44,982 bases of DNA, taken from NCBI GenBank assembly GCA_025456085.1, contig JALOLF010000019.1, positions 1 through 44,982 of the forward strand, given 5' to 3'. A program made the translations under genes and the position numbers. Positions within the stretch are counted from its first letter, which is position 1. Every line of letters begins with the position of its first letter. Positions 21,995-30,477 of the stretch are shown here, piece by piece. Below the pieces are notes generated by a model. The model had not been told where the DNA came from, searched no databases, and saw only the letters and a list, made by a program, of their open reading frames with translations. This DNA is from Acidimicrobiales bacterium (GTDB lineage: Bacteria > Actinomycetota > Acidimicrobiia > Acidimicrobiales > Acidimicrobilacustridaceae).

Positions 21995-22966
21995 GTGCGA
22001 GCCGTCGTCTGCCGGGAGTTCGGACCGCCGCGCTCGCTCGTCGTCGAGGACCGCGAGCCGTTGACCGCCGGCCCCCGCCAGGCCGTGGTGCGCGTCGAGG
22101 CCGCGGGGGTCAACTACGTCGACGCCCTGTTCGTGGCGGGTGAGTACCAGATCAAGCCACGCCCGCCGTTCGTGCCCGGCATGGAGGTTGCGGGCACCGT
22201 CACCGCGGTCGGCGACGACGTGACGACGTGTGCCGTGGGCGACCGGGTCATGGCCATGTGCGGGCTGGGCGGGTTCGCCGAGGAGGTGGTGCTGTCCGCC
22301 GACCAGCTGGTCGCGGTCCCCGACGTGCTCGAGCTGCCCCGCGCCGCAGCCTTCATCCAGAGCTACTGCACGGCGCTGTTCGCCCTACGGGACCGGGGCC
22401 GTCTGCAGCCGGGCGAGTGGGTGCTGGTGCTGGGGGCGGCCGGGGGCGTCGGCCAGGCGTCCATCGACGTCGCCCGGGTGCTCGGCGCCACGGTCGTCGC
22501 CGCCGCGTCCTCGCCCGCACGGGTGGACGAAGCGCTGAGCCGGGGTGCGGCGGCCGGCATCGACTACACCGCGGAGGACCTCAAGACCCGCGCCCGGGAG
22601 GTCAGCGGTGGTGGGGTCGACGTCGTGGTCGACCCGGTGGGCGGCGAGCTCAGCGAGGCGGCGCTGCGCTCCCTGGGCTACGACGGCCGCTTCCTCGTGA
22701 TCGGCTTCGCCGGCGGGCCCATCCCGTCGCTGCGCACCAACCTGGTGCTGCTCAACAACCGCAACGTCGTGGGCGTGGACTGGGGCGCCTGGGCGCTGAC
22801 CCACCCGCGTGAGCAGCGCACCCTGCTGGGCGACCTGTTGGCCATGGTGGAAGCTGGCCGTCTGCACCCCGTGCAGCCGACCACCTATCCCCTCGAGCGG
22901 GTGGCCGACGCGCTCGAGGACCTGCGCAACCGGCGGGTCACGGGCAAGGTCGTGCTCGTCCCGTGA
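21995..22966 (+). CDS. NADPH:quinone reductase family protein (MDR, zinc-free)
   Basis: A 323-residue medium-chain reductase starting MRAVVCREFGPP at GTG 21995. GroES-like half with GVNYVDALFVAGEYQ and PFVPGMEVAGTV; Rossmann half with the NADPH motif LGAAGGVGQASIDVA (about 143-157) and GGGVDVVVDPVGG. The C-terminus is VTGKVVLVP. It lacks catalytic and structural zinc ligands, as in the QOR branch, which reduces quinones or enones. It resembles mycobacterial quinone-reductase-like proteins next to acyl-CoA genes. It is separated from the PFOR gene by a DosR-like palindrome, so a different regulation is likely. Confidence 0.88.
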   Translation: MRAVVCREFGPPRSLVVEDREPLTAGPRQAVVRVEAAGVNYVDALFVAGEYQIKPRPPFVPGMEVAGTVTAVGDDVTTCAVGDRVMAMCGLGGFAEEVVLSADQLVAVPDVLELPRAAAFIQSYCTALFALRDRGRLQPGEWVLVLGAAGGVGQASIDVARVLGATVVAAASSPARVDEALSRGAAAGIDYTAEDLKTRAREVSGGGVDVVVDPVGGELSEAALRSLGYDGRFLVIGFAGGPIPSLRTNLVLLNNRNVVGVDWGAWALTHPREQRTLLGDLLAMVEAGRLHPVQPTTYPLERVADALEDLRNRRVTGKVVLVP

Positions 22967-22987
22967 CCTGACGTCGTCACCAGAGTG

Positions 22988-23001
22988 GGGACCTAGGTCC
23001 C
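22988..23001 (+). promoter_or_regulatory. DosR/DevR-like palindrome upstream of PFOR
   Basis: Perfect palindrome GGGACCTAGGTCCC. The mycobacterial DosR box has the core GGGAC-4 bases-GTCCC, and here the 4 bases are CTAG. Its centre lies 42.5 bases before the GTG at 23037, the class II activator position if the message starts at that GTG. CAGGAT at 23025-23030 could serve as -10; AGGA inside it could also be a ribosome site. Confidence 0.55.
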
Positions 23002-23036
23002 TAGGGCCGTCGCAGCAACACAGGCAGGATGGGCGC

Positions 23037-26000
23037 GTGACCGTAACCACAGAGTCTCCGGAGACGGCGACGACCCCCGACGGGTCGTCCGCCGTCACAG
23101 CACCCCGATGGGCCACCGTCGACGGCAACGAGGCGGCGGCCCTCGTCGCGTACGCCCTCAGCGAGGTCGTCGCCATCTACCCCATCACCCCGGCGTCGCC
23201 CATGGGGGAGTCGGCCGACGCCTGGAGCGCCGCGGGGCAACCCAACCTGTGGGGCGCCGTCCCCACCGTCGTCGAGATGCAGAGCGAGGCGGGTGCCGCC
23301 GGTACCCTCCATGGCGCGGCCATGAAGGGCGCGCTGGCCACGACCTTCACGTCGTCGCAGGGCCTGTTGCTCATGCTGCCCAACATGTACAAGCTGGCCG
23401 GTGAGCTGCTGCCGACCGTGATCCACGTCGCCGCCCGCGCCATCGCCGGACACGCCCTGTCCATCTTCGGCGACCACTCCGACGCCATGGCCGCCCGCAC
23501 CACCGGCTTCGCCCAGCTGTGCTCGTCGTCGGTGCAGGAGGCGCACGACTTCGCCGCCGTCGCCCACGCCTGCGCGCTCGAGAACCGGGTGCCCTTCCTG
23601 CACTTCTTCGACGGCTTCCGAACCTCTCACGAGGTCAACCGCATCCAGCTGCTGTCCGACGACGACCTGCGGGCGATGATCGACCCGGCCTGGATCGAGG
23701 CCCACCGCGCCCAGGGCCTCTCCCCCGAGCGCCCCGTGCTGCGGGGCTCGGCCCAGAACCCTGACGTCTTCTTCCAGGCCCGGGAGGCCGCCAACGCCTG
23801 GCACGACGCCGTACCCGCCGTGGTGACCCGGGCCTTCGAGAACCTCGCCGCCCGCACGGGCCGGCACTACGACCTCGTGGAGTACCACGGCGCCCCCGAC
23901 GCCGAGCGGGTCGTGGTGCTCATGGGCTCGGGAGTGGGTGCGGCCACCGAGGCCGTGGACCGGCTGGTGGCCGAGGGCGAGAAGGTCGGCCTGCTCACGA
24001 TCCGCCTCTACCGACCCTTCCCGTCCGCGGCGCTGCTGGCCGCCCTGCCCGACACCGTGAGCCGCATCTCGGTGCTGGACCGGGTCAAGGAGCCCGGCGC
24101 CGTCGGTGAGCCGCTCTACACCGACGTCGTCACCGCGCTGGCCGAGGCGGTCGCCTCGGGTGAGCGGGTGTCCATGCCCCGCGTCGTGGGTGGTCGCTAC
24201 GGCCTGGCCTCCAAGGAGTTCACCCCGGCCATGGTCAAGGCGGTGCTCGACGACGCCGGCGCCGAGCGGCCCCGCAACCACTTCACGGTGGGCATCGTCG
24301 ACGACGTCACCCACACCAGCCTGGCGTACGACCCGACCTGGAACACCGAGACCGCCGAGGTGCGGGCGGTGTTCTTCGGTCTGGGCAGCGACGGCACCGT
24401 CAGCGCCAACAAGGGTGCGGTCAAGATCGTGGGCGAGCAGGCCGAGCGCTACGCCCAGGGCTACTTCGTGTACGACTCCAAGAAGTCGGGATCGGTGACC
24501 GTCTCGCACCTGCGCTTCTCCGACGAACCGATCACCTCGACGTACCTGGTCCAGCAGGCCGGGTTCGTGGCCTGCCACCAGTTCAACCTGCTCGAGCGCC
24601 TCGACGTCCTGGCCTATGCCGAGCCGGGGGCCACGTTCCTGCTCAACGCCCCGTATCCGCCCGACGAGGTGTGGGACAACCTGCCCCGTGAGGTGCAGGA
24701 GCAGCTCATCGCCAAGCAGATCCGCCTGTTCGTGATCGACGGCTACCGGGTGGCCCGCGAGGTCGGCATGGGCAACCGCATCAACGCGGTGATGATGCCG
24801 CCGTTCTTCGCCCTCTCGGGCATCCTGCCCCGCGAGGAGGCCGTGGGCCACATCAAGGCCAGCTTCGAGAAGGCCTACGGGCGACGCGGACGGGCCGTGG
24901 TCGAGCGCAACAACGCCGCCGTCGACCGGGCGCTCGAGGAGGTGCACGAGGTGGCGCTCCCCGCCGCGGTGAGTGCGACCCGCGGCCGTCGGCCCGCCGT
25001 GCCCGAGGGCTCACCCGACTTCGTGGAGCGGGTCACGGCCCGCATGCTCGCCGGCGAGGGTGACCTGCTGCCCGTGAGCGCGCTCACCCCGGGCGGCGTG
25101 TTCCCCACCGCCACCGCGCAGTACGAGAAGCGCGAGCTGGCCCTCGAGATCCCCGTGTGGGATCCCGACATCTGCATCGACTGCGGCAAGTGCGCGCTGG
25201 TGTGCCCGCACCAGACCATCCGCATGAAGGTCTTCGACCCCGCCGAGCTGACCCGCCTCGAGGGCGAGGGCGCCCTGCCCGACGACTTCCTGTCCAAGGG
25301 CTTCCGCTCCAAGGACCTGTCGGGCATGCGCCTCACCATCCAGGTGGCGCCCGACGACTGCACCGGCTGCGGCGTGTGCGTCGACGTGTGCCCGGCCCGC
25401 TCCAAGGAGGTGGCCCGCCACAAGGCCATCAACATGGAGCCCGTCGAGGACCACCGCGACGTGGAGCGGGCCCGGTGGGACGCCTTCCTGGCCCTCGACG
25501 AGGTGCCACGCGACGCCCTGGGACACGACAGCGTGAAGGGCGCGGCGCGGCTCGAGCCGCTGTTCGAGTTCTCGGGCGCCTGCTCGGGCTGCGGTGAGAC
25601 GCCGTACCTCTCCCTGCTCACCCGGCTCTTCGGCGACCGCACCGTCATCGGCAACGCCACCGGATGCTCGTCCATCTACGGCGGCAACCTGCCCACGACG
25701 CCGTACACCACGAACGACGCCGGTCGGGGACCGGCGTGGGCCAACTCCCTGTTCGAGGACAACGCGGAGTTCGGCCTCGGTCTGCGTCTGGCCCACGACC
25801 AGGCCGCGATCCTGGCCGCGCAGCTGGTGCGCAGCCTGGCCTCCGAGATCGGCGACGCGCTGGTCGACGACCTGCTCGGTGCGGACCAGTCGACCGAGCC
25901 GGGCATCGACGCCCAACGTGACCGGGTGGCCCTGCTGCGGGTCCGCCTGGCCGACCTGACGGCGCGGGGCGGGCCGGTCGGCGAGCGCGCCGCCATGCTG

Positions 26001-26747
26001 AGCGGCGTGGTGGGCGACCTGGTTCGCCAGAGCATCTGGATCGTGGGCGGCGACGGCTGGGCCTACGACATCGGCTTCTCCGGCCTCGACCACGTGCTGG
26101 CTTCCGGTCGGAACGTGAACCTGCTCGTGCTCGACACCGAGGTGTACTCCAACACCGGCGGACAGGCCTCGAAGGCCACGCCGCGGGGTGCGGTGGCCAA
26201 GTTCGCGACGGGAGGCAAGCCCACCCCCAAGAAGGACCTCGGCATGATCGCCATGGCCTACGGCAACGTCTACGTGGCCCAGGTGGCCATGGGCGGCAAC
26301 GACGTCCAGACCGTCAAGGCCTTCACCGAGGCCGAGGCCTGGCCGGGCCCGTCGCTGATCATCGCATACTCCACCTGCATCGCCCACGGCATCGAGATGT
26401 CGACGTCGATGACCCACCAGAAGGACGCGGTGAAGTCCGGCTACTGGCCTCTCTACCGCTACCACCCGGGTCTGGGGGAGCACGAGCACCCGTTCCGGCT
26501 CGACTCCCACGACCCCTCGATCCCGCTGGCCGACTTCGCCAAGAAGGAGGGCCGGTTCGCGGTGCTGGCCCGCACCCATCCCGAGGAGGCGTCGCACCTG
26601 CTGGCGCTGGAGCAGGCCGACATCGACGAGCGGTGGCGTCTGTACCGCCAGCTCGCCGGCATCGAACGCACCGTGGCCCACGAACCCGACGTGCTCGACC
26701 CCGACCTGGTCGGGGACGTGGCCAGCGCCGGCGTCGAGGAGGACTGA
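23037..26747 (+). CDS. nifJ: Pyruvate:ferredoxin (flavodoxin) oxidoreductase, single-chain
   Basis: A 1236-residue PFOR that converts pyruvate and CoA to acetyl-CoA and CO2 with electrons to ferredoxin or flavodoxin. In order: pyrimidine domain (VDGNEAAALVAYALSEVVAI, YPITPASPMGE), a transketolase C-like domain, gamma domain (FFGLGSDGTVSANKGAVKIV near 445), a ferredoxin domain at about 710-780 with CIDCGKCALVCP and CTGCGVCVDVCP, and the TPP domain with CSGCGETPY, GNATGCSSIYGG, GDGWAYDIG (near 1005) and NTGGQASKATP. All Fe-S cysteines and the TPP motif are present. The length is normal. It overlaps the DHODH-like gene by one base. Confidence 0.97.
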   Translation: MTVTTESPETATTPDGSSAVTAPRWATVDGNEAAALVAYALSEVVAIYPITPASPMGESADAWSAAGQPNLWGAVPTVVEMQSEAGAAGTLHGAAMKGALATTFTSSQGLLLMLPNMYKLAGELLPTVIHVAARAIAGHALSIFGDHSDAMAARTTGFAQLCSSSVQEAHDFAAVAHACALENRVPFLHFFDGFRTSHEVNRIQLLSDDDLRAMIDPAWIEAHRAQGLSPERPVLRGSAQNPDVFFQAREAANAWHDAVPAVVTRAFENLAARTGRHYDLVEYHGAPDAERVVVLMGSGVGAATEAVDRLVAEGEKVGLLTIRLYRPFPSAALLAALPDTVSRISVLDRVKEPGAVGEPLYTDVVTALAEAVASGERVSMPRVVGGRYGLASKEFTPAMVKAVLDDAGAERPRNHFTVGIVDDVTHTSLAYDPTWNTETAEVRAVFFGLGSDGTVSANKGAVKIVGEQAERYAQGYFVYDSKKSGSVTVSHLRFSDEPITSTYLVQQAGFVACHQFNLLERLDVLAYAEPGATFLLNAPYPPDEVWDNLPREVQEQLIAKQIRLFVIDGYRVAREVGMGNRINAVMMPPFFALSGILPREEAVGHIKASFEKAYGRRGRAVVERNNAAVDRALEEVHEVALPAAVSATRGRRPAVPEGSPDFVERVTARMLAGEGDLLPVSALTPGGVFPTATAQYEKRELALEIPVWDPDICIDCGKCALVCPHQTIRMKVFDPAELTRLEGEGALPDDFLSKGFRSKDLSGMRLTIQVAPDDCTGCGVCVDVCPARSKEVARHKAINMEPVEDHRDVERARWDAFLALDEVPRDALGHDSVKGAARLEPLFEFSGACSGCGETPYLSLLTRLFGDRTVIGNATGCSSIYGGNLPTTPYTTNDAGRGPAWANSLFEDNAEFGLGLRLAHDQAAILAAQLVRSLASEIGDALVDDLLGADQSTEPGIDAQRDRVALLRVRLADLTARGGPVGERAAMLSGVVGDLVRQSIWIVGGDGWAYDIGFSGLDHVLASGRNVNLLVLDTEVYSNTGGQASKATPRGAVAKFATGGKPTPKKDLGMIAMAYGNVYVAQVAMGGNDVQTVKAFTEAEAWPGPSLIIAYSTCIAHGIEMSTSMTHQKDAVKSGYWPLYRYHPGLGEHEHPFRLDSHDPSIPLADFAKKEGRFAVLARTHPEEASHLLALEQADIDERWRLYRQLAGIERTVAHEPDVLDPDLVGDVASAGVEED

Positions 26748-27745
26748 TGATGGCTGATCTGTCGACCCGCTACCTGGGTCTCACCCTGCGCTCGCCGCTG
26801 GTGGCGTCCTCGTCGCCCTACACGGGACGGCTCGACACCCTGCGACGCCTCGAGGCCGCCGGGGTCGGTGCCGTGGTGCTGCCCTCGCTGTTCGAGGAGC
26901 AGCTCGAGGCCGAGGAGCTCGGCATCGACGCCATGCTGGGCCAGGTGGCCGACGTCTTCGCCGAGGCCCAGAGCTTCTTCCCCGAGCTGCAGGACTACAA
27001 CACCGGCCCGGACCGCTACCTGACCCTCCTGGAGCAGGCCAAGTCCGAGCTGTCGGTGCCCGTCATCGCCAGCCTCAACGGCAGCTCCGTCGGCGGGTGG
27101 GTGCGCTACGCGGCCATGTTGGAGCGCGCCGGTGCCGACGCCCTGGAGCTCAACGTGTACCGGTTGGCCGCCGACGCGACGAAGTCGGGGGCCGAGGTCG
27201 AGCTCGAGGTGCTCGACCTGGTGCGCGCCGTGCGCGACGCGGTGTCGGTGCCCGTCTCGGTGAAGCTCAGCCCCTACTGGTCGAGCCTCGCCGCCTTCGC
27301 CGAGCAGTTGGTGCAGGCCGGGGCCGACGGGCTGGTGCTGTTCAACCGCTTCTACCAGCCCGACCTCGACCTGGAGTCCCTCGAGGGCGTCCCCCGACTG
27401 GTGCTGTCCACGCCCGACGAGCTGCGCCTCACCCTGCGCTGGGTGGGGATCCTGCACGGCCAGGTACGGGCCAGCCTGGCGGCGACGAGTGGCGTGCACC
27501 GTGCCGAGGACGCCCTCAAGGTGCTGCTCGCCGGCGCCGACGTGGCCATGATGGCCTCCGCCATCCTGCACGAGGGCCCCGAGCACGTGGCCACGGTGGA
27601 GGCCGGCGTGCGGGCCTGGATCGCCGAGCACGGCTACACCGGCGTCGAACAGCTCAAGGGCTCGGCCAGCTACCACTCCGGCCCGAACCCGACCGCCTAC
27701 GAGCGGGCCAACTACGCCCAGACCCTGTCGAGCTGGGGAAGCTGA
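26747..27745 (+). CDS. Dihydroorotate-dehydrogenase-like protein, PFOR partner
   Basis: A 332-residue TIM barrel of the DHODH-like type: LTLRSPLVASSSPYTGRL, LNGSSVGGWVRYAAMLERAG, ALELNVYRLAAD, VSVKLSPYWSSL, GLVLFNRFYQPDLDLESL, LAATSGVHRAEDALKVLLAG and GADVAMMASAILHEG, which fit FMN- and substrate-binding loops. ATGATG starts overlap the PFOR stop (TGATG). This gene follows nifJ in many distant bacteria, so it probably works with PFOR rather than in pyrimidine synthesis; the real reaction is unknown to me. The C-terminal SASYHSGPNPTAYERANY is typical of this subgroup. Confidence 0.88.
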   Translation: MMADLSTRYLGLTLRSPLVASSSPYTGRLDTLRRLEAAGVGAVVLPSLFEEQLEAEELGIDAMLGQVADVFAEAQSFFPELQDYNTGPDRYLTLLEQAKSELSVPVIASLNGSSVGGWVRYAAMLERAGADALELNVYRLAADATKSGAEVELEVLDLVRAVRDAVSVPVSVKLSPYWSSLAAFAEQLVQAGADGLVLFNRFYQPDLDLESLEGVPRLVLSTPDELRLTLRWVGILHGQVRASLAATSGVHRAEDALKVLLAGADVAMMASAILHEGPEHVATVEAGVRAWIAEHGYTGVEQLKGSASYHSGPNPTAYERANYAQTLSSWGS

Positions 27746-27767
27746 GCGACAGGCGGGCGACGCGGGC

Positions 27768-28634
27768 ATGCAGCTGCGCCGACTCGGCCGGACCGGCCAC
27801 CACAGCTCGATCGCAATCCTCGGCGGGGCGGCCTTCGGGCAGGTGTCCCCCGAGGCGGCGGAGTGGGCCTTCCACCACGCCCTCGCCCGGGGGGTCAACC
27901 ACCTCGACATCGCTCCGACCTACGGCGACGCCGAGCTGCTCATCGGACCCCACGTCCCTGCCGTGCGCGACCGCCTCTTCGTGGCGGGCAAGTCCCGTCG
28001 GCGCAACGCCGACGGCGTACGTGCGCAGCTCGACGAGACGCTGCGCCGGCTGGGCACCGACCGCCTCGACCTGTACCAGCTCCACGCCGTCACCGACCTG
28101 GACGACCTCGACTCCCGGGCCGACGCGGTCGAGGTCCTGTTGCGGGCGAAGGCCGAAGGGATCGTGTCGTGGATCGGCATCACGGGCCACGACCTGGGTG
28201 CGCCACGGGCGCAGCTCGACGCCCTGCGTCGCTGGGACCTCGACACGGTCATGTTCCCCGCCCACCCGCGGGTGTGGGCCGACCCCACCTACCGGGCCGA
28301 CGTGCTGGCGCTGCTGGCCGAGTGCGCCCGCCGCGACGTGGGCGTGATGGCCATCAAGGCGGTGGCCCGCCGGCCCTGGGGGGAGCAGGAGAAGTGGGCC
28401 GACACGTGGTACGAGCCCTGGGCCGACGAGGGGCGGGTCACGCGCGGCGTGCGCTTCGCCCTGTCGGTGCCCGGCGTGCACGCCTTCTGCACCCCCGGGG
28501 ACCTGGCCGTGCTGGAGCTGGCGCTCGACGCCGCAGATGCCTTCCAACCACTGGCGGGCCACGAGCTCGACGAGGCGGCAGTCGAGTCGGCCGAGGACGA
28601 GCTGATCTTCCCGTTGATCGACAAGGCCCGCTGA
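27768..28634 (+). CDS. Aldo/keto reductase family protein
   Basis: A 288-residue (alpha/beta)8 NADPH-dependent oxidoreductase. Catalytic set Asp47 and Tyr52 (HLDIAPTYGDAELLIG), Lys75 (VAGKSRRR) and His106 (DLYQLHAV). The strand GIVSWIGITGHD and the cofactor-binding end (VPGVHAFCTPGD) fit the family branch whose members are often annotated as predicted oxidoreductases. ATG 27768 lies 22 bases after the DHODH-like gene, so it is likely the third gene of the PFOR unit and would share its control. Substrate unknown. No iron-sulfur tail is present, unlike some relatives. Confidence 0.88.
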   Translation: MQLRRLGRTGHHSSIAILGGAAFGQVSPEAAEWAFHHALARGVNHLDIAPTYGDAELLIGPHVPAVRDRLFVAGKSRRRNADGVRAQLDETLRRLGTDRLDLYQLHAVTDLDDLDSRADAVEVLLRAKAEGIVSWIGITGHDLGAPRAQLDALRRWDLDTVMFPAHPRVWADPTYRADVLALLAECARRDVGVMAIKAVARRPWGEQEKWADTWYEPWADEGRVTRGVRFALSVPGVHAFCTPGDLAVLELALDAADAFQPLAGHELDEAAVESAEDELIFPLIDKAR

Positions 28635-28656
28635 CCCGCCGTCACCGCAGGGCACC

Positions 28657-29682
28657 TCACTCCTGGGCCACCTGCACCACCACCTTGCCCCTGTTCTCGC
28701 CGGTGAAGAGCATGTTGAGGGCGTCGGGGCAGCCGTCGAGACCGTCGACGAGCTCCTCCCGCCACCGCAGCTTCCCCTCGGTGGCCCACGTGCGCAGGTG
28801 GTCGAAGGCCTCGTCGAAGCGGTCCCAGTAGTCGAGGGTGATGAAGCCCTGCATGGTGCCCCGTCGGGCGATGAGGTTCAGGTAGTTGGACGGGCCGGGC
28901 GGCCGCCCCTGCTCGTTGTAGACGGCGATGGCGCCGCACAGCACCACCCGCCCGTGCATGGCCAGGGCCCCCAGCACCGCGTCGAGCACCCTGCCGCCCA
29001 CGTTGTCGAAGTAGACGTCGACCCGTTCGGGGCAGGTCTCCTTCAGCCGGGCGGTGAGGTCCTCGGTGCGGTGGTTGATGCAGGCGTCGAAGCCCAGCTC
29101 CTCGACCACCCAGCGGCACTTCTCGTCGGAGCCGGCGATGCCCACCACCCGGCAGCCCAGGATCTTGGCGATCTGGCCGGCCAGCGACCCGGTGGCTCCG
29201 CCGGCGGCCGACACCACCACGGTCTCGCCGGGCTTGATGCGCCCCACGTCGGTGAGGCCGAAGTAGGCGGCGGCGCCGGTGGAGCCGAACACGCTCATCA
29301 TGGCCAGCAGCGGTGTGTCCGGCGCCAGCGGCGTGGTGAACACGTCGTCGCGGACGATGCCGTACTCCTGCCAGCCGGGCAGCGAGTACACGAGGTCGCC
29401 GACCGCGTAGGCGTCGCAGCGGGTGGCCACGATGCGTCCGATGCCGCTGCCCCGCACCACCTCGCCGATCTCCACCGCGGGCAGGTAGCCCTCGCCCCGG
29501 TTGAGCCAGGTGCGCACCGTGGCGTCCATGCCCAGGTAGACGGTGCGCATGAGGGCCTCGCCGTCGGCCAACTCGTGCATGGGGGCGTCGACGAACTCGA
29601 AGTCGTCGCGGGACACGAGCCCGGTGGGGCGGCGGGCGAGGCGGACCTGGCGGTTGGTGGTGGGGATGCTCGCATCGGCCAT
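28657..29682 (-). CDS. NADP-dependent MDR oxidoreductase (CurA/PTGR-like)
   Basis: A 341-residue medium-chain reductase without zinc motifs. N-terminal NRQVRLARRPTG and ADGEALMRTVYLGMDATVRTW are signature features of the CurA/leukotriene-B4-dehydrogenase branch. Cofactor site VVSAAGGATGSLAGQIAKILG; then FDNVGGRVLDAVLGALAMHGR. Such enzymes reduce the double bond of enones using NADPH. ATG 29682 is preceded at 6 bases by CAGACT (29694-29689), so the message may be leaderless, and the gene is divergent from the SGNH hydrolase. It converges with the aldo/keto reductase across a 22-base gap. Confidence 0.9.
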   Translation of the reverse strand: MADASIPTTNRQVRLARRPTGLVSRDDFEFVDAPMHELADGEALMRTVYLGMDATVRTWLNRGEGYLPAVEIGEVVRGSGIGRIVATRCDAYAVGDLVYSLPGWQEYGIVRDDVFTTPLAPDTPLLAMMSVFGSTGAAAYFGLTDVGRIKPGETVVVSAAGGATGSLAGQIAKILGCRVVGIAGSDEKCRWVVEELGFDACINHRTEDLTARLKETCPERVDVYFDNVGGRVLDAVLGALAMHGRVVLCGAIAVYNEQGRPPGPSNYLNLIARRGTMQGFITLDYWDRFDEAFDHLRTWATEGKLRWREELVDGLDGCPDALNMLFTGENRGKVVVQVAQE

Positions 29683-29688
29683 GGCCGA

Positions 29689-29740
29689 AGTCTGACAGAC
29701 GCTCCGGGACGGGAGTCGGGGTGGTCCTCGCCGCTACGCT
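29689..29740. promoter_or_regulatory. Divergent leaderless-type promoters
   Basis: Minus strand: CAGACT (29694-29689) ends 6 bases before ATG 29682. Plus strand: TACGCT (29735-29740) ends 6 bases before GTG 29747. Neither start has a Shine-Dalgarno box. Both fit the -10 to start distance of leaderless actinobacterial mRNAs. Confidence 0.5.
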
Positions 29741-29746
29741 GCGGCC

Positions 29747-30469
29747 GTGGCAGCGGCGTCAGCGGACGGTGGCCGAGACGGCGATGCACCGGGGCAGGAG
29801 CCGCGTGCCCTCGTCGTGGCCCTGGCGCTGTTGGCCGTGGTGCTGGTGGCCATCGGCACTGTGGCGCTGCTTGCCGGCGACGACCTGAACCGCCCCGCCG
29901 AGTCCGAGCCGGTGCCCTCGGCGACGGGGACGCCGGTCGACGTGGTGCTGCTGGGCGACTCCATCACCGAGGCCAACGAGGCCGCGCTGCGGGCGGCGAT
30001 CGGGCCCGGCCACGAGGTGCGGGTGGCGGCCCACAGCGGCTTCAAGGTCGAGGGGCTCCTCGACGACGCCCGTGCCCTGGCGGCCGACCAGCCCGAGCGG
30101 CTCGTGGTGAACCTGGGCACCAACGACGTCTTCTACGCCTGGCCGCTGGAGGCGTCGATGGCGGCCTACGAGGAGCTGCTCGACCTCTTCCCGGCGGCGG
30201 ACTGCGTGCGCCTGGTGACGGTCAACGAGGACATGTACGACCGCGTGGACGCCGCGCTGGTCGGCCGAGCGGTGAGGTTCAACCAGGCGCTCGCGGACCT
30301 GGCGTCCTCCCGGGGCGCCGAGCTCGTCGCGTGGCACGACGTGGTGCGCCGCGACATCGAAGCCGGGCATCCCGACGGCCCGATCGCCTTCGACACGGTG
30401 CATCCCACCGGACCGGGTGTGGTCCTGCTGGCCGACCTGTACCGCGACGCCGTCTCCTCGTGCCGTTGA
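29747..30469 (+). CDS. SGNH/GDSL hydrolase with N-terminal membrane anchor
   Basis: A 240-residue protein with one membrane helix (about 24-42, VVALALLAVVLVAIGTVALL) and an external SGNH domain: block I LLGDSITEAN (Ser nucleophile), block II HSGFK, block III LGTNDVF and block V DTVHPTGPG (Asp/His). The family cleaves esters or removes acetyl groups from sugars and lipids. The domain is close in kind to the SGNH tail of the acyltransferase-3 protein encoded at 34664-36895, but stands alone. GTG 29747 is probably leaderless. It converges with the P450 gene, nine bases apart. Confidence 0.85.
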   Translation: MAAASADGGRDGDAPGQEPRALVVALALLAVVLVAIGTVALLAGDDLNRPAESEPVPSATGTPVDVVLLGDSITEANEAALRAAIGPGHEVRVAAHSGFKVEGLLDDARALAADQPERLVVNLGTNDVFYAWPLEASMAAYEELLDLFPAADCVRLVTVNEDMYDRVDAALVGRAVRFNQALADLASSRGAELVAWHDVVRRDIEAGHPDGPIAFDTVHPTGPGVVLLADLYRDAVSSCR

Positions 30470-30477
30470 AGGGACGG

